Assembly (NCBI GenBank): GCA_018303645.1
Contig: JAGVXR010000087.1
Coordinates: forward strand, 1 to 9,082
Reading direction: 5' to 3'
DNA length: 9,082 nucleotides
From: Candidatus Woesearchaeota archaeon
Lineage (GTDB): Archaea; Nanobdellota; Nanobdellia; Woesearchaeales; GW2011-AR4
The notes beneath the pieces were generated by a model. The model was not told the origin of the DNA. It made no database searches and was given only the letters and a program-made list of their open reading frames with translations. Made by a program: the position numbers and the translations under genes. Position 1 is the first letter of the stretch. Every line of letters begins with the position of its first letter. This document shows positions 1-5,799 of the stretch, one piece after another.

Positions 1-134
1 GACGCCTCACATAGATTATTGCCGCAGGTTATGCTCTCTGAATGTGTGTAAGGGTTTTGTCCAAGCACATTAAAAGCCAGAAAAATAAGTATAACCAAAG
101 CCGACACAGTCAATTTACTTGTATTGCTTTTCAT
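1..134 (-). CDS. Secreted Cys-motif protein, N-terminal part only
   Basis: The gene starts at the ATG at 134-132 and runs off the left edge, so only 44 codons are visible. The protein opens with a basic stretch (MKSNTSK) and a hydrophobic core (VSALVILIFLAFNVLG, about residues 10-25), a typical Sec signal peptide. No lipobox Cys follows, so cleavage by signal peptidase I near LG/QN is likely and the mature protein should be exported. At residues 37-44 it reads CGNNLCEA, matching the 'CGNxxCExGE' opening of disulfide-rich mini-repeats seen in many secreted archaeal and bacterial proteins. The lipoprotein gene just upstream ends five bases before this start and carries the same signature, so the two are probably co-transcribed and share a domain type. 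Function and full length are unknown. No clear Shine-Dalgarno sequence is visible. Confidence 0.72.
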   Translation of the reverse strand, partial: MKSNTSKLTVSALVILIFLAFNVLGQNPYTHSESITCGNNLCEA

Positions 135-139
135 ATTCG

Positions 140-349
140 TTATTCAGGCAAGGAAGGCGGTGAAAATGTTTCACACTTGCATTTTTCTGTGCATATTTGG
201 TTTGCTGTGCAGCCGCTTGCGTCACATTGCTCTCCTGCTTCCATAATTTTGTTTCCGCAAACTGATTTGGACTCTTTGGAAGAGCATGCGCTTAAGAATA
301 GTATAAATACTAAAAAAATCGCTGCAATAGGTATAATTTTTTGTTTCAT
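140..349 (-). CDS. Small Cys-rich lipoprotein
   Basis: This encodes a 69-residue protein. Residues 1-21 form a signal peptide (MKQK, then a hydrophobic core IIPIAAIFLVFILFL) ending in the lipobox LSAC, with Cys22 as the predicted lipidated residue, so the mature protein should sit on the outer face of the membrane. The remainder has six Cys (31, 42, 47, 53, 57, 59), opening with CGNKIMEAGEQCD, a form of the 'CGNGxxExGEQCD' disulfide repeat; three disulfides are plausible. The start lies one base after the stop of the large BNR gene, and the stop lies five bases before the next secreted protein, so this is the middle gene of a three-gene operon. The nearest GGAG is about 21 bases upstream, too far for a normal ribosome site, so translational coupling is likely. 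Ligand and role cannot be inferred. The plus-strand reading frame over the same bases shows no such features and was discarded. Confidence 0.8.
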   Translation of the reverse strand: MKQKIIPIAAIFLVFILFLSACSSKESKSVCGNKIMEAGEQCDASGCTANQICTEKCKCETFSPPSLPE

Positions 350-350
350 G

Positions 351-1868
351 TTATGGAGAATTAAATATTACTCCTAGACCTCCAGCATTTAGTATTTTTT
401 CGTCAATCTCTGCCACAGTAAAAATCGTGTATAAAGGGCCATCTATATTAGACAAATATGGTATAGAGCCTGAAAAAACTTCCCATTTTTTTGAATTGGG
501 ATTTAATTTATAAACAGTTCCGCCCCAGCATCTTGATAAAGTACCAATGTAAATGGAGCCGTCAGCTCCTTCTAAAAGCCTGCCCCCTTGAAGGGCGTCT
601 GGCACTTCGCCCATCCTTATCCATGTATTGCCATTATCTTCTGACTTATAGGAAACTATTGGATAGCCCCATAAATACTTCCATGATTGGGTATAATGGA
701 CGTTCTCTGAAGTTACGGTGTAAATAGTACCATCTCTTGCTTTTAAAAGCGGATGTTCGGATCCTGCCCAGAACGTGGTTAGTACCTTTGTCAATATGCT
801 GTTCGAAAACTTATACAATTCACCAAAATAATTTGAAATAACGAAGCTGCCATCATCTGCTTCCACCATGGAATAAATGGGTAGTGCGAACAACTTAGTC
901 CACGTATTTCCTCCATCAATACTTTTATATGTATTGAAAGGGGCTGTGCCAATAAATTCTACATTAACTACCAAAGAGCCATCTTTAAGTGTAGTGAGAT
1001 ATCTTATTGCATACGGCTTTAAATCTCTATAAAACTCATCATAAGTGGGAATTGGTATCTCATTCCAGGAACTGCCGCTATCTGTGCTTTTCCATAGACC
1101 ACGATAACCTCCAGCATATAAATTACCTTTATTATCTTCAGTTATTCCCGAAGTGCCTTCATAGAATGTTTGATACCATAAAGTGGTTGGCACGGCAACC
1201 GCTTTGTAAATGTATGGCACAGGGTACCAATAAAGATTTTCAACATACTCATATCTGGTGACAAGTGCAAACAGGATGCCACTGCTCGACTGCATTAACC
1301 TGTAAACTCGCTCGTTTCTTGTTGATTTCAGGAAAGACTGGTAGTCAGACTGGTACTCGGTATTAAGATTATTAAGATTTATTTCAAGTGAACTGTATAT
1401 CTGATGATAGGGCACAGGCTGATAGTCTGGGCATGCCTCATTCCTGGTTTGTATCGGGCCAGAGTCGCATTTTCCTTCAAATTTCCTAAGCATAACATTG
1501 CTTTTGCCGTCGTAACAGTAGCTAAATTTCTCTTGTTCACAGTATGATGTTTTCAATATGATTTCACCATTGTTATTTGGAACCGCATTTTTCAGACAAG
1601 CTTCAAATGCCTTTTCCCCTCCTTGAGGCTGTATAGAAATCTGCTTTTTGCCTGTTTGCTTGTCATAGCAAGGACGTACAAACGACGATATGCAATCTTG
1701 CTTGGCAGATTGGAGTAATGAACCTGTAATGCCAGTATCATCTTTCGGTATACTACTTTGGGCTAAGAATCTTGAATCGTCAGCAAATAAAACAATAAGC
1801 CCAACAATGGCTACAGTAGCAACAATCCCAAGGATTCCATAATTGGTTCTGTCCTTTACTTCAGCGAT
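351..1868 (-). CDS. Membrane-anchored Asp-box (BNR) repeat protein, non-canonical ATC start
   Basis: The open frame covers 505 codons from 1868. It begins with a short polar stretch (AEVKDRTNYG), then a hydrophobic anchor (ILGIVATVAIVGLIVLFA, about residues 11-28), a Cys-rich stalk (seven Cys to about residue 145) and a beta-rich domain. That domain carries three Asp-box motifs of the S-x-D-x-G-x-[ST]-W type: STDSGSSW (261-268), SIDGGNTW (316-323) and SEDNGNTW (409-416), interleaved with xDGS/T strand repeats. Asp-boxes mark beta-propellers of the sialidase/BNR superfamily, but they are structural, and I see no catalytic sialidase signature, so no enzyme activity is claimed. The protein is probably displayed outside the cell. 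The first conventional start in frame is TTG at 1556, which would remove anchor and stalk. I prefer 1868 because GAGGG, a five-base gap and a TATA box precede it, although the codon there is ATC. It leads the operon with the two small secreted proteins. Confidence 0.75.
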   Translation of the reverse strand: MAEVKDRTNYGILGIVATVAIVGLIVLFADDSRFLAQSSIPKDDTGITGSLLQSAKQDCISSFVRPCYDKQTGKKQISIQPQGGEKAFEACLKNAVPNNNGEIILKTSYCEQEKFSYCYDGKSNVMLRKFEGKCDSGPIQTRNEACPDYQPVPYHQIYSSLEINLNNLNTEYQSDYQSFLKSTRNERVYRLMQSSSGILFALVTRYEYVENLYWYPVPYIYKAVAVPTTLWYQTFYEGTSGITEDNKGNLYAGGYRGLWKSTDSGSSWNEIPIPTYDEFYRDLKPYAIRYLTTLKDGSLVVNVEFIGTAPFNTYKSIDGGNTWTKLFALPIYSMVEADDGSFVISNYFGELYKFSNSILTKVLTTFWAGSEHPLLKARDGTIYTVTSENVHYTQSWKYLWGYPIVSYKSEDNGNTWIRMGEVPDALQGGRLLEGADGSIYIGTLSRCWGGTVYKLNPNSKKWEVFSGSIPYLSNIDGPLYTIFTVAEIDEKILNAGGLGVIFNSP

Positions 1869-1873
1869 TTTAA

Positions 1874-1878
1874 CCCTC
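1874..1878 (-). promoter_or_regulatory. Shine-Dalgarno site of the BNR gene
   Basis: The minus strand reads GAGGG, then TTAAA, then ATC GCT GAA. The spacing is five bases, ideal for a start codon at 1868-1866. This site decides the start assignment, because no ATG, GTG or TTG occurs in frame between the upstream stop (1883-1881) and the TTG at 1556. Confidence 0.65.
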
Positions 1879-1910
1879 TTTTATGATTAAACTCATACTT
1901 ATCGATAATT

Positions 1911-1920
1911 AAGTATAAAT
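1911..1920 (-). promoter_or_regulatory. TATA-like promoter of the surface-protein operon
   Basis: The minus strand reads ATTTATACTT here, resembling an archaeal TATA box. Counting about 26 bases downstream from its centre puts the transcription start near 1890, giving a leader of about 20 bases that contains the GAGGG ribosome site. This fits a promoter for the BNR gene and its two downstream partners. It is judged by eye only. Confidence 0.55.
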
Positions 1921-1956
1921 AATTATTGTTTTTGATTTAGGCGACCCCAAGTAAAA

Positions 1957-1980
1957 ATTCAAACTCAATTGAATATAACA
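1957..1980 (+). promoter_or_regulatory. TATA-like sequence with overlapping inverted repeat upstream of the candidate RNA
   Basis: AATATAA at 1972-1978 is a weak TATA-like sequence about 26 bases ahead of position 2001, just before the closing stem of the candidate structured RNA begins at 2007. A small inverted repeat, ATTCAA (1957-1962) and TTGAAT (1969-1974) with a six-base loop, overlaps it and could be an operator. In an AT-rich spacer both can arise by chance, so confidence is low. Confidence 0.3.
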
Positions 1981-2006
1981 AGAATTAAACCCTCTGCTTT
2001 TTCCAA

Positions 2007-2172
2007 GAAAAAATCTCCGTGGCGTTCGGCGAGACAAAAATTTCAAGGATTAAGCAATTAGACATCAAAATCCGCAGAAATTTTTGGCGAGTAGGACAAG
2101 CTTTTCGACTTTATTGTTTAGTTGTGTAAGGAGAAAAGTTGTCCGTCGAACCGCCAAGGAGGAGATTTTTTT
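2007..2172 (+). ncRNA. Candidate structured RNA with a three-way junction
   Basis: About 165 bases fold by eye into one closed structure. The closing stem pairs 2007-2018 with 2161-2172 (12 pairs, one G-U), then 2020-2024 with 2152-2156, then 2025-2030 with 2145-2150 (one G-U), broken by a small internal loop and one bulge. Inside are two arms. Arm 1 is CAAAAATTTC (2035-2044) with GAAATTTTTG (2077-2086), perfect, topped by GGATT (2047-2051) with AATCC (2069-2073). Arm 2 is 2094-2106 with 2133-2144, with one bulge. The 3' side ends in seven T, which fits an archaeal termination signal. A TATA-like element ahead on the plus strand, and none found at the right distance on the minus strand, favours plus. 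I do not recognise RNase P, SRP, 5S or tRNA signatures. The imperfect terminal inverted repeats also allow a MITE-like element, but I see no flanking target duplication. Confidence 0.5.
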
Positions 2173-2178
2173 AAAATC

Positions 2179-2253
2179 ATGCTGATGATGGAAAAAGTGC
2201 GTGTGCATTGCACACCCAGGAAAATTGAAATGTTCCTGCCTAACACATTTTAA
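2179..2253 (+). CDS. Possible 24-residue small ORF behind a strong AAGGAGG
   Basis: An ORF of 24 codons plus stop begins MLMMEKVRVHC and ends with TAA. AAGGAGGAG at 2156-2164 is an almost ideal Shine-Dalgarno sequence, but it lies 14 bases from the ATG, longer than the usual 5-10. Its GGAG part is also paired in the closing stem of the candidate RNA at 2007-2172, so the RNA could hide this site. The peptide resembles nothing I know and its composition is not informative. It may well be chance. Confidence 0.2.
   Translation: MLMMEKVRVHCTPRKIEMFLPNTF
2201..2215. repeat. Short perfect palindrome GTGTGCA-T-TGCACAC
   Basis: Two seven-base arms flank a single central T; as RNA it would be a six-pair stem with an ATT loop. 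It lies about 110 bases upstream of the purN TATA box, inside the possible small ORF. It could be an operator or a hairpin; no partner copy occurs elsewhere in the window that I noticed. Confidence 0.4.
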
Positions 2254-2323
2254 GCGAACTTTATCTTACTAAAACCTTTCCTTTCCATATAGCAAACAAT
2301 CCCTTTTTAAGCTAATAAAAAGC

Positions 2324-2359
2324 TTTAAATACCAATGTCCTACTCTGCTATTATGGGGG
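2324..2359 (+). promoter_or_regulatory. purN promoter: TATA box and short G-rich leader
   Basis: TTTAAATA at 2324-2331, preceded by A-rich AATAAAAAGC that could act as a BRE, predicts transcription from about 2353. The leader would be only about 11 bases and contains GGGGG (2355-2359) four bases before the ATG at 2364, a possible weak ribosome site. It would drive the purN, membrane protein and purH operon. Confidence 0.6.
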
Positions 2360-2363
2360 TTTT

Positions 2364-2972
2364 ATGTTGCGAATTGGCATCTTGGCATCCACAAAAGGCA
2401 CAGACATGCAGGCTGTAATTGATGTTATAAGCTCCAAAAAATTAAACGCTGTTATTTCTGTTGTTGTAAGCAACAAAAAGGATGCTTATGCTTTGGAAAG
2501 GGCAAAAAATAATAACATAAATGCAGTTTTTCTTGAGCCAAAAGGCAAAGACAGAGAGCAATATGACAAGGAAATTGCAAAAGTTCTTGAGCAAAACAAT
2601 GTTGATTTAATATTGCTTATAGGCTACATGCGCTTTTTAAGCCCCTGGTTTGTAAACAAATACAAAAACAAAATCATGAACATCCACCCAAGCCTGCTGC
2701 CGAAGTATGCGGGCGGAATGGACAGGGATGTGCATGCGGAAGTATTAAAGAACAATGAAAAAGTTACAGGAGCAACTTTGCATTTTGTTGATGAAGGCGC
2801 TGACACAGGCCCAATCATTCTGCAAAAAGAAGTCAAGATTGAAAAAAACGAAACTATTAACTCATTAAAGGAAAAAGTCCAGAATGCAGAGCAGGAAATC
2901 ATTGTAAAGGCGATTGACTTATGCAGCAGGGGAAAAATCAAAGTCATTGAAAACAAAGTGGTGATAAAATAA
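2364..2972 (+). CDS. purN: Phosphoribosylglycinamide formyltransferase (GART)
   Basis: PurN transfers a formyl group from 10-formyltetrahydrofolate to glycinamide ribonucleotide (GAR), the third step of cytosolic de novo purine synthesis. The 202-residue length is normal for the family. Visible signatures are the N-terminal phosphate-binding region (GILASTKGTDMQAV, residues 5-18), the active-site segment NIHPSLLPKYAGG with Asn106 and His108 at the same numbering as the E. coli enzyme, and GATLHFVDEGADTGPII (136-152) with the catalytic-loop Asp at about 143. The GGMDRDVHAEVL stretch (117-128) replaces the more usual AHRQALEAG-like sequence, placing it in a divergent subgroup. The start follows a TATA box and short leader. 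It is the first gene of an operon; the next gene starts two bases after its stop, and purH, the other formyl-folate enzyme of the pathway, is third. Family assignment is firm. Confidence 0.93.
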   Translation: MLRIGILASTKGTDMQAVIDVISSKKLNAVISVVVSNKKDAYALERAKNNNINAVFLEPKGKDREQYDKEIAKVLEQNNVDLILLIGYMRFLSPWFVNKYKNKIMNIHPSLLPKYAGGMDRDVHAEVLKNNEKVTGATLHFVDEGADTGPIILQKEVKIEKNETINSLKEKVQNAEQEIIVKAIDLCSRGKIKVIENKVVIK

Positions 2973-2974
2973 AA

Positions 2975-3352
2975 ATGGAAAATCTGGAAACAGCAAAGCA
3001 GATAATCTGGTGGAAAGACCTCAAGCTTTTGACAGGAATTATCCTGGTTATACTAAGCGTAATCATAGGATTTTTCAGCAAGATATATGTTGTCGCAAAA
3101 ATTTACGAGCCTATTGCAGTCATTACAGGGCTGTCTGTTTACGCGCTGAGCTGGATAATGCTGTTCTTTGGCGCATTCCTTCTGGGCTGGGAGACAGTCA
3201 GGCTGATTCAGCAAAGGATACGCCATCATGTGCAGCACACAGTCGAAACAACTTACCATCATGCAAGGGAGCTTCCAAAAAAAAGCTACCATTACACAAA
3301 AGAGCTCCACAAGAGAGGCATGGAAAAAATAAGGAAATCTATGGCAAAATGA
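2975..3352 (+). CDS. Two-TM membrane protein with a His-rich basic tail, unknown function
   Basis: I do not recognise a family for this 125-residue protein. Two hydrophobic segments (about residues 17-40 and 46-72) form a membrane hairpin. A hydrophilic, strongly basic tail of about 50 residues follows, with seven His (84, 85, 88, 95, 96, 106, 112), two HH pairs, and many Lys, Arg and Tyr. The tail looks helical and, by the positive-inside rule, should be cytoplasmic. The gene is locked into the purine operon: its ATG is two bases after the purN stop and its TGA overlaps the purH ATG in an ATGA junction, so translation is coupled. The amber-free frame over the same bases that extends purH upstream lacks any such membrane pattern. 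The tail could bind metal, nucleic acid or an anionic partner; that is speculation. Reality of the gene is well supported by operon geometry and the clean membrane profile. Confidence 0.82.
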   Translation: MENLETAKQIIWWKDLKLLTGIILVILSVIIGFFSKIYVVAKIYEPIAVITGLSVYALSWIMLFFGAFLLGWETVRLIQQRIRHHVQHTVETTYHHARELPKKSYHYTKELHKRGMEKIRKSMAK

Positions 3353-4878
3353 TCAGGACTGCATTAATCTCGGTTTCGGACAAGGAAGGGATTGGGGAGT
3401 TTGCCAGGCAATTGTCCAAATTAGGGGTAAAAATAATATCAACGGGCAACACAGCAAGGCTTCTCAGGGAAAGCAAAATAAGCGTAACTCCTGTTTCTGA
3501 AGTCACGAAATTCCCGGAAATGCTGGACGGAAGACTAAAGTCAATCCACCCGAACATTTTCGCAGGCATATTGGCTGACAGAAAAAATAAAAAGCACATG
3601 AATGAACTAAAAAAATTAAACATAACTCCGATAGACTTGGTTGTTGTCAACTTCTATCCTTTTGAACAGGCAATAAGCAAAAATTCAAAACTAAGGGAAG
3701 CAATAGAAAACATAGACATAGGCGGGCCTTCCATTGCAAGGGCTGCCGCAAAAAACCATGAAAATGTATTGGTTATTGTGGATTCAGGCGACTACAAAGA
3801 GGCAATTGAAAAAATAAAAAACAAAAAAATAAATGAGGACGACAGGATAAAGATGGCTGGCAAGGCTCTTGCATATACCGCAAGATATGATTCAATAATC
3901 AGCAATTATTTCAACAGATTGAACAAAAATGAGTTCCCGGATACCATGAACCTTACATTCAAAAAAATACAGGACTTGAGGTATGGGGAAAACCCGCATC
4001 AAAGCGCGTCTTTTTACCGGAATGTCTTTGTGGATGAAAGCTGCGTGGCAAATGCAAAGCAATTGCAGGGAAAAGAATTGTCGTTCAACAACATCCTTGA
4101 CATTGACGCTGCTTTTGAGATTGTAAAGGATTTTGAAAAGCCCGCTGCTGCAGTGATAAAGCACACAAACCCGTGCGGGGTTGCATCTGCCTCGACCATA
4201 GAAGAAGCCTACAGAAAGGCGCATCAAACTGATACGATGGCAGCATTTGGAAGCATTGTTGCATTGAACAGGAACTGCAACGCAGAAACCGCCAAGCTCA
4301 TGAAAGAATTGTTTATTGAAGCTGTAATCTGCCCGAAATTTGAAAAAGCGGCATTGGGCATCCTGAAGGAAAAGAAAAACCTGAGGCTGCTTGAGACAGG
4401 AGCAATAAAGAAGCAGAAAACAACCTATGACTTGAAGCGGGTAAAAGGCGGAATTCTTCTGCAAACGGATTACTATCCTGAGTTAAGCGAGAAAAATTTA
4501 AAGGCTGTAACAAAAAGAAAGCCCACAAAAGAGGAATTAAAGGATATGCTGTTTGCATGGAAAGTCAACAAGCACGTCAAGTCAAATTCAATAGTACTTG
4601 CGAAAAACAATGTCACTGTGGGCATTGGCGCAGGGCAGATGTCACGAGTTGATGCAGTCAAGCTGGCTGTCATGAAATCAGAAGGCAAGAGCGAAGGCTC
4701 TGTGATGAGTTCAGACGCATTCTTTCCATTCAGGGATGGGATTGACGAGGCAGCAAAAGCCGGAATTACAGCAATCATCCAGCCAGGCGGCTCAATAAGG
4801 GACAAAGAAGTGATAGACGCTGCCAACCAATACAAAATTGCGATGGTGTTTACAGGAATAAGGCTGTTCAGGCATTAG
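3349..4878 (+). CDS. purH: Bifunctional AICAR formyltransferase / IMP cyclohydrolase
   Basis: PurH carries out the last two steps to IMP: it formylates AICAR using 10-formyltetrahydrofolate and then closes the ring. Of the 509 residues, the N-terminal MGS-like cyclohydrolase domain (about 1-190) shows STGNT (31-35), GRLKSIHP (61-68, including Lys64), NFYPF (101-105), NIDIGGPS (121-128) and RAAAKN (130-136). The C-terminal formyltransferase domain shows LRYGENPHQ, the catalytic KHTNPCG (Lys271-His272) and GGSIRD (480-485). Length is normal and both domains look intact. The frame is open 113 codons further upstream, but that part overlaps the membrane protein in another frame and begins nowhere near a family start. 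MIRTALISVSDKEG at 3349 matches the usual PurH beginning and gives the ATGA overlap. Many archaea use PurP and PurO instead, so a bacterial-type PurH here suggests past transfer (inference). Confidence 0.95.
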   Translation: MIRTALISVSDKEGIGEFARQLSKLGVKIISTGNTARLLRESKISVTPVSEVTKFPEMLDGRLKSIHPNIFAGILADRKNKKHMNELKKLNITPIDLVVVNFYPFEQAISKNSKLREAIENIDIGGPSIARAAAKNHENVLVIVDSGDYKEAIEKIKNKKINEDDRIKMAGKALAYTARYDSIISNYFNRLNKNEFPDTMNLTFKKIQDLRYGENPHQSASFYRNVFVDESCVANAKQLQGKELSFNNILDIDAAFEIVKDFEKPAAAVIKHTNPCGVASASTIEEAYRKAHQTDTMAAFGSIVALNRNCNAETAKLMKELFIEAVICPKFEKAALGILKEKKNLRLLETGAIKKQKTTYDLKRVKGGILLQTDYYPELSEKNLKAVTKRKPTKEELKDMLFAWKVNKHVKSNSIVLAKNNVTVGIGAGQMSRVDAVKLAVMKSEGKSEGSVMSSDAFFPFRDGIDEAAKAGITAIIQPGGSIRDKEVIDAANQYKIAMVFTGIRLFRH

Positions 4879-4879
4879 A

Positions 4880-4909
4880 TTTTTAAACTGCAAAATTTCT
4901 TAACCTTGA
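4880..4909 (+). promoter_or_regulatory. Leaderless-type promoter of the permease gene
   Basis: TTTTTAAA at 4880-4887 begins directly after the purH stop, and its centre is about 26 bases ahead of the permease ATG at 4910. Transcription would therefore start at or next to the A of the ATG. The spacer lacks a Shine-Dalgarno sequence, which agrees with leaderless initiation. The permease may thus be expressed separately from purH. Confidence 0.5.
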
Positions 4910-5758
4910 ATGCCATTTGAAACTTTTTTAATTGCTTATTTTAATGCGCTATCTGAATTATTTAATCAGCTATGGCTCTATTTCCTTCTCGGCTTGGTAA
5001 TATCAGCATTAATTCAGGAATTTGTCTCGACAAAAAGGCTTCTGCAGTATTTCGGAGGCAATGACATTGCCTCATTGACAAGGGCAACAACTGCCGGATT
5101 GTTTGTTTCAGTCTGCTCCTGCGGCGCGATACCGATTGCTGCAACTTTAAGACAGAGAGGCGCTTCAACAGCATCTTCACTGACTTTCTTGCTTGCTGCG
5201 CCGTGGGGAGGCTTGCTGCATGTCTTCCTGATTTCAGGCTTTATCGGGATAAAAAATACAATTATTTTGCTTGTTTTCTCGCTATTAACTGCTTTTATTG
5301 TTGGCTTAATTTTGGCAAAATTCGAAAACAAAAAGATGATAGAGGCGGCAATCCCGAAAAAGCACAAAAAGGGCGAGGAAAGGCTTTGTGTCGGGTGCGT
5401 TGATGTCGAGCAGATGAGGCTTAAGCATGAAACTGAGAAGCTTGATAGAAGAATTATTTATTGCATCCCGAAAAACATATGGCACATTTTCAAGGATGTC
5501 GGAAAATACATTGTAATTGGCTTGCTGATAGCAGCTGCATTAAAGGCATTTGTTCCATCGGACTTGGTTGTGAAATATCTAGGCAACGATAACAGATTTT
5601 TGCCTGTCCTGATTGCAGTTCCAATCAGCGCTGTATTGGAAGTCGCATCAGAAGGGCTTGCTGTCTTGGGCGGGCAGCTTTACCAGCTTGGCGCTTCTCT
5701 TGGCGTTGTTTTTATTATAATGATGGTTGGCGTGGCAACAGACTGTTTGCTTGGATGA
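4910..5758 (+). CDS. Permease, ArsP_1/DUF318 (COG0701-like) family
   Basis: This is a 282-residue polytopic membrane protein, about eight TM segments, built as two repeats around a cytoplasmic loop. The first repeat holds the family signature VCSCGAIPIAATLRQRGAS (68-86; Cys69 and Cys71) followed by LTFLLAAPWGG. The second repeat has the parallel AVPISAVLEVASEGLAVLGGQ (236-256) and GAS...IIMMVGVATD, without the Cys pair. Each repeat starts with a similar phrase (LLQYFGGND at 44-52, VVKYLGNDN at 220-228), supporting an internal duplication. The central loop (about 139-190) has CVGC (160-163), a possible metal or thiol site. Relatives include organoarsenical efflux proteins (ArsP) and many uncharacterised permeases; no arsenic genes are near, so I do not name a substrate. 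It follows purH by 31 bases with its own promoter-like box and ends convergently with the radical SAM gene. Confidence 0.85.
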   Translation: MPFETFLIAYFNALSELFNQLWLYFLLGLVISALIQEFVSTKRLLQYFGGNDIASLTRATTAGLFVSVCSCGAIPIAATLRQRGASTASSLTFLLAAPWGGLLHVFLISGFIGIKNTIILLVFSLLTAFIVGLILAKFENKKMIEAAIPKKHKKGEERLCVGCVDVEQMRLKHETEKLDRRIIYCIPKNIWHIFKDVGKYIVIGLLIAAALKAFVPSDLVVKYLGNDNRFLPVLIAVPISAVLEVASEGLAVLGGQLYQLGASLGVVFIIMMVGVATDCLLG

Positions 5759-5782
5759 TTAATCTGGTGTTTTGAAATTATT

Positions 5783-5799
5783 CTAATCTATAGATTTAG
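5783..5799. terminator. Possible convergent terminator hairpin
   Basis: The 37-base gap between two converging genes contains the perfect 12-base palindrome AATCTATAGATT (5785-5796). It extends to CT/AG with one bulged T and overlaps the last codon of the minus-strand gene. It could form a hairpin on either transcript. No strong T-run follows on either side, so this is a weak candidate. Confidence 0.3.

Noticed and set aside
42..377. 111-codon plus-strand frame over the lipoprotein
   Set aside because: The opposite strand has a signal peptide, lipobox and Cys motif in operon order; the plus frame shows no recognisable features.
351..1556. Shorter BNR gene starting at TTG 1556
   Set aside because: It removes a clear membrane anchor and stalk and has no supporting ribosome site or promoter; kept only as an alternative start.
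2007..2172. Identification of the structured region as RNase P, SRP, 5S rRNA or tRNA
   Set aside because: The GGAG...AAAGTTGTCC stretch only vaguely resembles RNase P conserved region I, and the other conserved blocks, the SRP helix 8 motif, 5S loop motifs and a tRNA T-arm are absent.
2182..2190. CTGATGATG resembling C/D box sRNA elements
   Set aside because: CTGA and TGATGA overlap instead of being separated, and no second C/D pair lies at the right distance.
3010..3348. In-frame upstream extension of purH by 113 codons
   Set aside because: It overlaps the membrane protein in another frame, has no PurH homology pattern, and the family start MIRTALISVSDKEG fits 3349 with an ATGA coupling.
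3892..4835. Several minus-strand frames inside purH
   Set aside because: Antisense shadows of a well-supported gene, with no motifs of their own.
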